Notes under the pieces: generated by a model | What the model saw: only the letters and a program-made list of their open reading frames with translations | Told to the model about the DNA's origin: nothing | Database searches by the model: none | Program-made: the position numbers and the translations under genes | NCBI RefSeq assembly: GCF_014117425.1 | Contig: NZ_CP059725.1 | Coordinates: 1,426,001 to 1,490,000 of the forward strand | DNA from: Bartonella sp. HY038 | GTDB lineage: Bacteria > Pseudomonadota > Alphaproteobacteria > Rhizobiales > Rhizobiaceae | DNA length: 64,000 nt | Reading direction: 5' to 3' | Shown here: piece by piece, positions 57,354-64,000 of the stretch | How the letters are laid out: every line of letters begins with the position of its first letter | How positions within the stretch are numbered: the stretch's first letter is position 1

Positions 57354-58535
57354 ATGATGCAAGAAAAATCCGTTTTCATCACCGGTATTGGCTTAATCTC
57401 TTCACTTGGTGAGGGTGTAGATCATCATTGGCAACAAATAAACGGTAAACCACAGCCCAATTTGGATGAAGCACGCTTTGCGCCCTATATGGTTCATGCT
57501 TTAGGAGAAGTTGATTGGAATAGTCAAATTCCAAAGCGCAGCGATCAACGTCAAATGGAAACATGGCAACGTCTTGGTACCTATGCCGCAGGTCTTGCCC
57601 TAGAAGATGCTGGCATGAAAGGTAATGAAGCTTTAACTTCAACCATGGATATGATCGTTGCAGCAGGCGGCGGTGAGCGCGACATTAATGTTGATCAGTT
57701 GATTTTATCTAAAGGCAGAGAAGCAGGTATTGACCGCGAAGTGCTGCTTAATAAGATGCTATCAACCGAATTGCGACCTACCCTTTTTCTTGCCCAACTA
57801 TCCAACCTACTTGCAGGTAATATTTCTATTGTCCATAAAGTAACTGGTTCATCGCGCACATTTATGGGTGAAGAGGGTTCGGGTATAGCAGCGCTTGAAA
57901 CTGCCGCTGCTCGCATTAGAGGCGGCCAAAGTACTCACACATTGGTTGGCGCATCTTATAATAGCGAACATTATGATATGTTGCTTGGCTATGCTTTGGG
58001 CGGCTATTTGCAAAAAGATAAATGGTCATCGGTTTGGGAGCGCGATTTTGCCCATGGTGGCGGCGCTATAACTGGCACAAGTGGCGTTTTTCTTGTTCTT
58101 GAAGAAGCTGAGCAAGCAAAGGCGCGTGGCGCCACCATTTATGGTGAATTGAAAAAAATTGTTACTGACCAAACAAATCGAAAAAAGCAGCCATTAGAAG
58201 TAAGTTTAACTAGCATGTTGGATAAGGTTGGTGCAAAAGATAATGATTTTGCAATAAGCGGTGCATCCGGTATTATTGATATAACCAATCAAGAGCGTGC
58301 AGCATTAGAAAAAACGGGCCTTTCCTATCGTGGTTTTGCCAGTCTTTTTGGCCATATGCGTGAAGCACAGTTTTTATTTGCAACAGCCCTTGCAGCAATA
58401 GCTGTACAAAAACAAAGCGCGTTCCCACCACTTAGCACCAATGAAAAAGCCTATGAAGGTGAAGTAAAAGATGCATTTGCCATCACAGCAGGTGTTTCAC
58501 GCGCTGAAGGTATTGCGCATATTACGCGCGCATAA
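57354..58535 (+). CDS. Cysteine-free beta-ketoacyl-ACP synthase homologue (FabF2XL-like)
   Basis: About 393 residues from the paired ATGs at 57354/57357. Ketosynthase fold marks: VFITGIGLISSLGEG at the start, ALEDAGMKG and LLGYALGGYLQ. The nucleophile elbow reads VTGSSRTFMGEEGSG and lacks Cys; the whole protein has none. The first active-site His motif is also gone (ISGASGIIDI), while a late His remains in LFGHMREA. In position it matches the second ketosynthase of rhizobial lipid A VLCFA clusters. Together with the next gene it looks like a catalytic/non-catalytic pair. 14 bases separate them. Confidence 0.85.
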   Translation: MMQEKSVFITGIGLISSLGEGVDHHWQQINGKPQPNLDEARFAPYMVHALGEVDWNSQIPKRSDQRQMETWQRLGTYAAGLALEDAGMKGNEALTSTMDMIVAAGGGERDINVDQLILSKGREAGIDREVLLNKMLSTELRPTLFLAQLSNLLAGNISIVHKVTGSSRTFMGEEGSGIAALETAAARIRGGQSTHTLVGASYNSEHYDMLLGYALGGYLQKDKWSSVWERDFAHGGGAITGTSGVFLVLEEAEQAKARGATIYGELKKIVTDQTNRKKQPLEVSLTSMLDKVGAKDNDFAISGASGIIDITNQERAALEKTGLSYRGFASLFGHMREAQFLFATALAAIAVQKQSAFPPLSTNEKAYEGEVKDAFAITAGVSRAEGIAHITRA

Positions 58536-58549
58536 GGAATATTTGTACC

Positions 58550-59827
58550 ATGTCTCAATATCTTGATCATCTAGGTCGTCCAATTGTTGCCATTACTGGT
58601 ATGGGGGTTGTTTCCTCGCTTGGGATTGGCAAGGAAGAAAATTGGCATAAATTGACGAATGGCATAAGCGGCATTCATGCGATTAGCCGTTTTCCAACTG
58701 AGAACCTTGCAACGCGTATTGCCGGCACTGTTGATTTTTTACCAGAAAGTCAGCTTGGCGCTTCTACTTTATCGGAAAAATTGGCATTGCTCGCCGGACG
58801 AGAAGCCCTTGAAGAAGCTGGTTTTGCCGGAAAAAATTTTGATGGCCCACTTGTTTTAGCAGCCCCACCAGTAGAACTTGCATGGAAAAGTCGCTTTGCC
58901 TTGGATGATGAGGTACGCGACCAAGGTGAAGCATCCTATCAATTGGCTTTACAAGCTTGTGCTCAAAAACCTCATGATGAATTCTATAATTCCACTCAAT
59001 TCGGCTTTATTGCTGAGCGAATTGCTGACGAATTTGGAACGCGTGGTTTACCGGTAACTTTATCGACAGCTTGCGCATCAGGTGCCACCGCAATTCAAAC
59101 GGGAGTTGAAGCGATCAGGCGCGGCGAAACAGACCGTGTATTGGCAATTGGAACCGATGGATCGGTAACAGCAGAAGCACTTATCCGTTTTTCACTTTTA
59201 TCAGCCTTATCCACGCAAAATGAACATCCAGAAAAAGCCTCTAAACCTTTTGCAAAAGGGCGCGATGGCTTTGTTATTGCTGAAGGTTCTGGTGCTTTGG
59301 TTTTAGAAACATTGGAAAGTGCGGTTAAACGCGGTGCCAATATATTAGGAATCTTGGCAGGCTGTGGTGAAACCGCCGATGATTTCCATCGTACTCGCTC
59401 TAAACCTGATGCGTCTCCTGCGATAGGCTCGATCCACAAAGCTTTAGCCGATGCTGGTCTTAATGTTATGGATGTTGGCTATATTAACGCCCATGGCACT
59501 TCAACGCCTGAGAATGAAAAAATGGAATACCTTGCCATGTCGACGGTATTCGGCGATAACATTCAAAATATCCCCGTATCTTCGAATAAATCGATGATTG
59601 GCCATACGTTAACCGCAGCAGGCGCTATTGAAGCCGTGTTTTCACTGTTAACAATTCGTTCAGGTATTTTGCCGCCAACAATTAATTATCAAGAAGCTGA
59701 CCCAACAATACCGCTTGATGTTGTAGCTAATATTGCCCGCACAGCAGAAGTTGATACAGTATTATCAAACTCTTTTGGCTTTGGTGGTCAAAATAGCAGT
59801 CTGGTAATTAAAGCTTATAAAAACTAA
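58550..59827 (+). CDS. Beta-ketoacyl-ACP synthase of the VLCFA cluster (FabF1XL-like)
   Basis: Condensing enzyme that extends acyl-ACP with malonyl units. 425 residues with the full triad: C175 in LSTACASGATAIQ, His in YINAHGTSTPENE, and His in SNKSMIGHTLTAAGA. The C-terminal GGQNSSLVIK block is normal. Compared with FabF it has an insertion around 100-140. Next genes are a zinc-type dehydrogenase and lpxXL, so the product is probably the C28 chain for lipid A. Confidence 0.93.
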   Translation: MSQYLDHLGRPIVAITGMGVVSSLGIGKEENWHKLTNGISGIHAISRFPTENLATRIAGTVDFLPESQLGASTLSEKLALLAGREALEEAGFAGKNFDGPLVLAAPPVELAWKSRFALDDEVRDQGEASYQLALQACAQKPHDEFYNSTQFGFIAERIADEFGTRGLPVTLSTACASGATAIQTGVEAIRRGETDRVLAIGTDGSVTAEALIRFSLLSALSTQNEHPEKASKPFAKGRDGFVIAEGSGALVLETLESAVKRGANILGILAGCGETADDFHRTRSKPDASPAIGSIHKALADAGLNVMDVGYINAHGTSTPENEKMEYLAMSTVFGDNIQNIPVSSNKSMIGHTLTAAGAIEAVFSLLTIRSGILPPTINYQEADPTIPLDVVANIARTAEVDTVLSNSFGFGGQNSSLVIKAYKN

Positions 59828-60029
59828 TCATTAAGTTAAGGTGATTTTGACGTAATTGTCGGCGTCACCTCGCCACTCTATATTGCGGATTGTAATCCAT
59901 TTGGTTTATTCTTAAACATTTATGTGGTATGCGATATCACGAGTATTAGTTTTATCAAGCTTTTATGGGCTTGCTTATTTTTATGCTGCATATTAAAGAG
60001 CAGCAAATTTATTTGAGAGGACTACACAT

Positions 60030-61058
60030 ATGCGCGCGCTGCAATTGCTAGATGATCGCCGCCTTGAAATTACCGATATAGCAGAACCAGATGCGCCAGC
60101 TATTGGCGAAGTTACTGTACGCATTAAAGCTGTTGCACTCAATCATATCGATGTTTGGGGTTGGCGCGGCATGGCCTTTGCCAAACGTAAAATGCCGCTC
60201 GTCATCGGTGCAGAGGCATCTGGTGAAGTTATTGCCATCGGTGAAGGCGTTAGCTCTTTTTATCCAGGGCAATTGGTTTCAATTTATGGCGCCAGAACCT
60301 GCGGGCTTTGCAAGGCATGCCGCGAAGGTTGCGACAATCTATGTGAGCATGTAAGCGGCGTGCATGGCTTTCACCTTGATGGTTTTGCTTGCGAAAAAGT
60401 AAATCTACCCGCACGTCTTTTAGTGCCAGCTCCTCCCGGTGTTGATGCAATTGGCGCAGCTGTCGCACCAGTAACTTTTGGTACAGTTGAGCACATGCTT
60501 TTTGACAATGCCAAGCTACAACCAGGTGAAACTATTTTGATCCATGCTGGCGGATCTGGTATTGGTTCTGCCGCTATTCAACTTGCCAAAAAAATGGGGT
60601 GTACAATCATCACCACGGTTGGCTCAGATGACAAAATTGAAAAGGCGCGCGCATTAGGTGCCGATCATGTTATTAATTACCGCGAAGATCGCTTTGAAGG
60701 TGTAGTACGCAAGCTAACCCGCAAAAAAGGTGTTGATGTTGTTTTTGAACATGTCGGCGCAACCACTTGGGCAGGTTCAATGTTATGCATGAAACGTGGT
60801 GCCCGTCTCGTGACTTGCGGTTCCACTTCAGGCGTTTCAACTCAAATGAATTTGATGCAGCTTTTCCAACAACAATTGAAGATTTTAGGTTCATTTGGTT
60901 GCCGCATGGAAAATATGGCAGATGCTATGCAAAAAATGGCACAAGGCTTGGTTCATCCAGTAATTGACACCATCGTTGGTTTTGAAGAGATCGATATAGC
61001 ACTTAGCCGCATGGAAGGTCGAGATGTCTTTGGAAAAATTATTCTAAAGATAGATTGA
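60030..61058 (+). CDS. Zinc-binding MDR dehydrogenase of the VLCFA cluster
   Basis: 342 residues, medium-chain dehydrogenase/reductase fold: GroES-like part with VIGAEASGEV, structural zinc Cys in RTCGLCKACREGCDNLC, cofactor part with LIHAGGSGIGSAAIQLAK and TTVGSDDKIEKARALGADHVI in parts. A catalytic-site Asn-His pair (LNHIDVWGWRG) replaces the usual Cys-Gly-Thr start, so it is closer to quinone-oxidoreductase-like members. In rhizobia the equivalent (adh2XL) is a probable enoyl reductase or ketone reductase of VLCFA synthesis. Ribosome site GAGAGGACTACACAT. Confidence 0.9.
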   Translation: MRALQLLDDRRLEITDIAEPDAPAIGEVTVRIKAVALNHIDVWGWRGMAFAKRKMPLVIGAEASGEVIAIGEGVSSFYPGQLVSIYGARTCGLCKACREGCDNLCEHVSGVHGFHLDGFACEKVNLPARLLVPAPPGVDAIGAAVAPVTFGTVEHMLFDNAKLQPGETILIHAGGSGIGSAAIQLAKKMGCTIITTVGSDDKIEKARALGADHVINYREDRFEGVVRKLTRKKGVDVVFEHVGATTWAGSMLCMKRGARLVTCGSTSGVSTQMNLMQLFQQQLKILGSFGCRMENMADAMQKMAQGLVHPVIDTIVGFEEIDIALSRMEGRDVFGKIILKID

Positions 61059-61064
61059 TCTAAA

Positions 61065-61997
61065 ATGTTAAAACTTCGTATCAAGTTATTTATTTACCGT
61101 CTTAAAATGAAATTTAAAGATTGGTGGAATTGGTTATGGGCGCATATTGCGGCTGGCATGTTGGTATCGATTAAGTTTTTACCAGCAAAGCCAAGTATTG
61201 CGTTTTTTGCTAATTTTGCCAGTTTAATTGGACCAATGACCCCTCGTCATCAGGTAGCACTTAAAAACCTTCGTGCTGCTTTTCCTGAAAAAGACGATAA
61301 GGAAATAAAATCGATTGCGCGTGAAATGTGGCGCAATATGGGGCGTCTTTTTGCTGAATATGTTTTTCTTGATGAAATTTTCGATTTCGACCCAACATCA
61401 GATAAGCCTGGTTTTGTAGAGGTTGAAGGAGAGGAAATATTCAAGCGCATCAGAGATGAGAATAAGCCACATATTTTCTTTACAGCTCATACCGGAAATT
61501 TTGAGCTTTTACCGATTTGTGCAGCAACCTACGATCTTGATGTGATGGCGCTATTTAGGCCACCTAATAACCCTTACATCGCAAAGAGGGTTTTAAAAGC
61601 CCGCCGCACTAAGATGGGGCATTTGGTTCCTTCCAAAGCTGGATCGGCTTGGGTTCTTGCCGGTCGCCTGCAAGAAAACGGTAACGTGGGAATGTTGGTA
61701 GATCAAAAGTTTCGTCGCGGATTGAACACAACATTTTTCAATTTGCCAGTTAAAACAAATCCATTACTGGCCAAATTAGCCCGTCAATATGATTGCGACG
61801 TTTATCCTGCCCGTTGTATCCGCTTACCTGAAGGTCGATATAAGTTACAACTTTTCGATAAGGTTGAACTACCCAAAAACGCTGAAGGTGCAATTGACAC
61901 CAATGCTAGTGTTCAATTGATAAATGATATTGTTGAAAATTGGGTTAGAGAATATCCTGGGCAATGGATGTGGTTTCATAAAAGATGGGAAAAATAG
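61065..61997 (+). CDS. lpxXL: Lipid A C28 very-long-chain acyltransferase LpxXL
   Basis: Moves the very-long-chain acyl group from AcpXL to lipid A. 310 residues in the LpxL/HtrB family: one N-terminal hydrophobic segment, RHQVALKNLRAAFP, the catalytic HTGNFE in IFFTAHTGNFELLP, VMALFRPPNNPYI, GNVGMLVDQKFRRG and the final QWMWFHKRWEK. It starts six bases after the dehydrogenase gene, so the two are co-translated. Confidence 0.93.
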   Translation: MLKLRIKLFIYRLKMKFKDWWNWLWAHIAAGMLVSIKFLPAKPSIAFFANFASLIGPMTPRHQVALKNLRAAFPEKDDKEIKSIAREMWRNMGRLFAEYVFLDEIFDFDPTSDKPGFVEVEGEEIFKRIRDENKPHIFFTAHTGNFELLPICAATYDLDVMALFRPPNNPYIAKRVLKARRTKMGHLVPSKAGSAWVLAGRLQENGNVGMLVDQKFRRGLNTTFFNLPVKTNPLLAKLARQYDCDVYPARCIRLPEGRYKLQLFDKVELPKNAEGAIDTNASVQLINDIVENWVREYPGQWMWFHKRWEK

Positions 61998-62057
61998 TCG
62001 GCATTTCAGACATTTGGAAGATGTGCAACCTTATTAAATTGAACAATAAAAACAATT

Positions 62058-62091
62058 CATTAGAGCAAAATTCTAAATAATTGCTCTAATG
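62058..62091 (+). terminator. Hairpin terminator of the VLCFA cluster
   Basis: Perfect 11-bp stem CATTAGAGCAA (62058-62068) / TTGCTCTAATG (62081-62091), followed by a T stretch. Confidence 0.75.
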
Positions 62092-62187
62092 ATTTTGGTT
62101 GAGCTTGTTAAAGCAATATATTTTCAAAGTGACCGTTACATATCATTTCTTTTGTAATTTTTAAAATGGGCAAGAAAAAGGTTTATC

Positions 62188-62919
62188 ATGACAGTGCATT
62201 TCATTGGTGCGGGCCCAGGTGCTGCAGATCTCATCACTGTGCGCGGCCTTAGACTATTACAATCCTGTCCTATTTGTCTTTATGCCGGCTCTCTTATTCC
62301 TAAAGATTTGCTGACAGATTTGCCCCCCCATATCAAACGCATTAGTAGCCATGATATGACACTTGATCAAATTATTGAGCTCGTCAAGGATGCTCATAAT
62401 AAGGGACAAGATATAGCACGCTTACATTCGGGTGACCCATCACTCTATGGTGCAATTGCCGAGCAGATACGTTGTCTTGAGGATATTGGTATTCCTTACG
62501 ATATAACTCCTGGCGTTCCCTCATTTGTAGCTGCAGCTGCGGCTATGAAACAAGAATTAACCCTGCCAGGAATTAACCAGTCAATTATTCTTACCCGTAC
62601 TTCAAAAAACTCATCCGCTATGCCTGAAAAAGAAACTTTAACGCATTTAGGGGCATCTGGCGCAACAATCGTAATACATTTATCTGCTACAAACCCAGAT
62701 ACAATCATCCAACAATTATCACCGCTTTATGGGGACACATGTCCTGTTGTTATTGCAGCAAATGTTAGCTGGGACAATGAAAAAATAATACCTACAACGC
62801 TCTCAGAGCTTAAAATAAGTCTTGATGAGCATAATATTTCACGCACAGCACTTATTTTCGTTGGACCAGCATTAGCACAGCAAAATTTTTTAAATTCTTA
62901 TCTTTATTCCGAAAAATAA
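62188..62919 (+). CDS. cobM: Precorrin-4 C11-methyltransferase
   Basis: Uses SAM to methylate C11 of precorrin-4 in cobalamin synthesis. 243 residues: VHFIGAGPGAADLITVRG, ICLYAGSLIPKDLL, ARLHSGDPSLYGAIAEQIR, YDITPGVPSFVAAAAA and ALIFVGPAL. Ribosome site AAAGG. No other cob gene adjoins it in the window. The class II ribonucleotide reductase at the other end uses the product of this pathway. An alternative is CbiF of the cobalt-early route; the two cannot be split by eye. Confidence 0.93.
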   Translation: MTVHFIGAGPGAADLITVRGLRLLQSCPICLYAGSLIPKDLLTDLPPHIKRISSHDMTLDQIIELVKDAHNKGQDIARLHSGDPSLYGAIAEQIRCLEDIGIPYDITPGVPSFVAAAAAMKQELTLPGINQSIILTRTSKNSSAMPEKETLTHLGASGATIVIHLSATNPDTIIQQLSPLYGDTCPVVIAANVSWDNEKIIPTTLSELKISLDEHNISRTALIFVGPALAQQNFLNSYLYSEK

Positions 62920-62951
62920 AACAACTAAATTTTTAATGAAGAAATCTAAAT

Positions 62952-63027
62952 TGGTGAGCGCGCAGGGATTCGAACCCTGGACCTACTGATTAAAAGTCAG
63001 TTGCTCTACCGGCTGAGCTACGCGCTC
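62952..63027 (-). tRNA. tRNA-Lys (anticodon TTT)
   Basis: On the minus strand the acceptor GAGCGCG pairs with CGCGCTC, discriminator A and encoded CCA. D arm GCTCAGCCGGTAGAGC, anticodon loop CTTTTAA with stem ACTGA/TCAGT, T arm CAGGGTTCGAATCCCTG. Confidence 0.97.
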
Positions 63028-63362
63028 CCTTACAACATGATTTGTTGCGGAAAGTGAGCGGAACATACGTTTAAGAAGACAAAACGTCAACAGCAAAAAT
63101 AGAAAAAACACAGATAAACTCAATTTAATTATAACTATATGTTTTAAAATAAGTTTTTTTACAAAATCATCAAAAATAATCATTTCGATATTAAAATTAC
63201 TGTCTTGTGACAAATCTTAGTGTCAGATTCTTAAACAGCAAATTTTAATATTTTTTATCGCAGCGCTATTTCACATAAATTGGTTTAAAGGGCACACTTA
63301 AAATTCTTCTCATAATCACATTAATTGAAGTCAAAGATAAATCATCTATTGGTAAAAAAGCA
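63028..63362. other. Intergenic region between tRNA-Lys and the synthase-family gene
   Basis: 335 AT-rich bases. It includes the tRNA promoter side; no gene or hairpin stands out. Confidence 0.4.
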
Positions 63363-64000
63363 CTAGCTTGAAAATTTACCCGTGATCGCTGTTTTTAAAA
63401 TGGACCATTGACGTTGCAAGTGTGACAATTCAAATGGCTCAGTAAACGCTATAAAGTCAGCCTTCTGTGTCCGCCTAACATATCGTGGCATAAGTGTTAA
63501 GGGTAGAAAAACTGGCCTTAAGCTTGGTGCTAATTTTTGTTGCGCAGTTTTAAAATCTGTATAATGCTCAAAGGCAAAAGCCGTTAAAGCTGCAATCACT
63601 CGTGACTTTTGTTCAATATTATTGCTATCTGGAGTGATATCTTCTCTGCTAACACCAACAGCATTTAAAATCTCAGTAGGAATGTAAAATTGATGTTCCG
63701 CAGTGATCATAGGTAAAAAGCGCAATATTTGCATTAATACAGCACTTACACCGCCATGTCCGCATGCATTGTCGCTATTTTGCGCTTCAAACTCGTCCAA
63801 TATTTGGCAACCAAGCTTAAACAGGATAGACTGTGTTTCGCCACAATACCCCTCAAAGTCAGCGATAGTAATGAATGAATCATTATATAGATCAAAAATT
63901 CGTGCTTCACATGCATTGATTAAAGCCTTTTCGGGCAAGCCATAAATGCTAACCGTCTCAAGCAAAGCATCAAGAACCGGATTTTGGGTTGCCTCCTTGC
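63363..64000 (-). CDS. Squalene/phytoene synthase-family protein, 5' partial
   Basis: The frame is open to the window edge with no start needed inside (…NPVLDALLETVSIYG), so the gene begins beyond 64000. Visible blocks: IFDLYNDSFITIADFEGYCGETQSIL in parts FDLYNDSFITIADFEGY and CGETQSILFKLG, HGGVSAVLMQILRFLP, FYIPTEILNAVGV. The normally conserved second Asp-rich motif is weak, as in the NDUFAF6-like branch linked to complex I assembly in mitochondria. A biosynthetic role is therefore doubtful. Only the C-terminal two-thirds can be seen. Confidence 0.8.
   Translation of the reverse strand, partial: KEATQNPVLDALLETVSIYGLPEKALINACEARIFDLYNDSFITIADFEGYCGETQSILFKLGCQILDEFEAQNSDNACGHGGVSAVLMQILRFLPMITAEHQFYIPTEILNAVGVSREDITPDSNNIEQKSRVIAALTAFAFEHYTDFKTAQQKLAPSLRPVFLPLTLMPRYVRRTQKADFIAFTEPFELSHLQRQWSILKTAITGKFSS

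Overview
The window is chromosomal DNA, A+T-rich by eye, from an alphaproteobacterium of the Hyphomicrobiales (Rhizobiales), probably from the Bartonellaceae/Brucellaceae side of that order. The strongest signs are the lipid A very-long-chain fatty acid cluster (acpXL, two ketosynthase-type genes, a zinc-type dehydrogenase, lpxXL), the CckA hybrid kinase, a class II (B12-dependent) ribonucleotide reductase and an Mla lipid transporter whose permease carries a STAS domain. The family assignment is inferred from gene content, not from a search.

Layout. 1-3060: 3' part of nrdJ and its terminator. 3338-6123: a tRNA-Thr followed by the wreck of an integrated element (integrase, DUF5664 and Toprim/primase pseudogenes) that still holds one intact membrane-protein gene. 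6345-8460: an Lrp/AsnC regulator, a secreted GlcG/HbpS-like protein, a small broken gene and a tRNA with anticodon CAT. 8725-17752: murJ, a very acidic small protein, an orphan branched-chain amino acid binding protein, cckA, and a FliO-like membrane protein with a long low-complexity tail. 17958-25414: an aminotransferase, a secreted M48 protease, a DsbA-like oxidoreductase, accBC, aat and a DUF1489 gene. 25496-28445: hflX, secG, tpiA. 28971-33757: a TMAO/DMSO-type respiratory operon (cytochrome c, torD, torA). 34508-41778: pyrH-frr-uppS-cdsA, two small lipoproteins, lpxB, rlmJ and a Coa1-family protein. 41956-48001: a methyltransferase, an SBF-type transporter, a gamma-carbonic anhydrase, gntP-gntK and trpS. 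48123-52415: an mlaEFD operon with a broken second mlaD and an auxiliary lipoprotein. 53216-56497: an SDR protein and the malic enzyme maeB. 56896-61997: the acpXL-lpxXL cluster. 62188-64000: cobM, tRNA-Lys and a partial squalene/phytoene-synthase-family gene.

How the parts fit. Envelope biology dominates: lipid II flipping, undecaprenyl and CDP-diacylglycerol synthesis, lipid A assembly and C28 acylation, phospholipid trafficking, malonyl-CoA supply and Sec export. NrdJ needs cobalamin, and cobM shows that at least part of the anaerobic-type or aerobic corrin pathway is kept. The Tor-like operon gives an alternative electron acceptor.

The points most worth a second look are: a Tor-operon cytochrome that appears to fuse an AdhB-like dihaem module to the C-terminal TorC domain; a cysteine-free ketosynthase paired with a normal one, with no fabZ beside them; an intact two-TM protein in an otherwise decayed element; a frameshifted mlaD paralogue; and a perfect 21-bp hairpin. 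Several gene neighbourhoods usual in this order look broken (cdsA-lpxB, tpiA-secG, dsbA-accB, murJ-trpS), which points to rearrangement. I found no CRISPR array, rRNA or intact insertion sequence.
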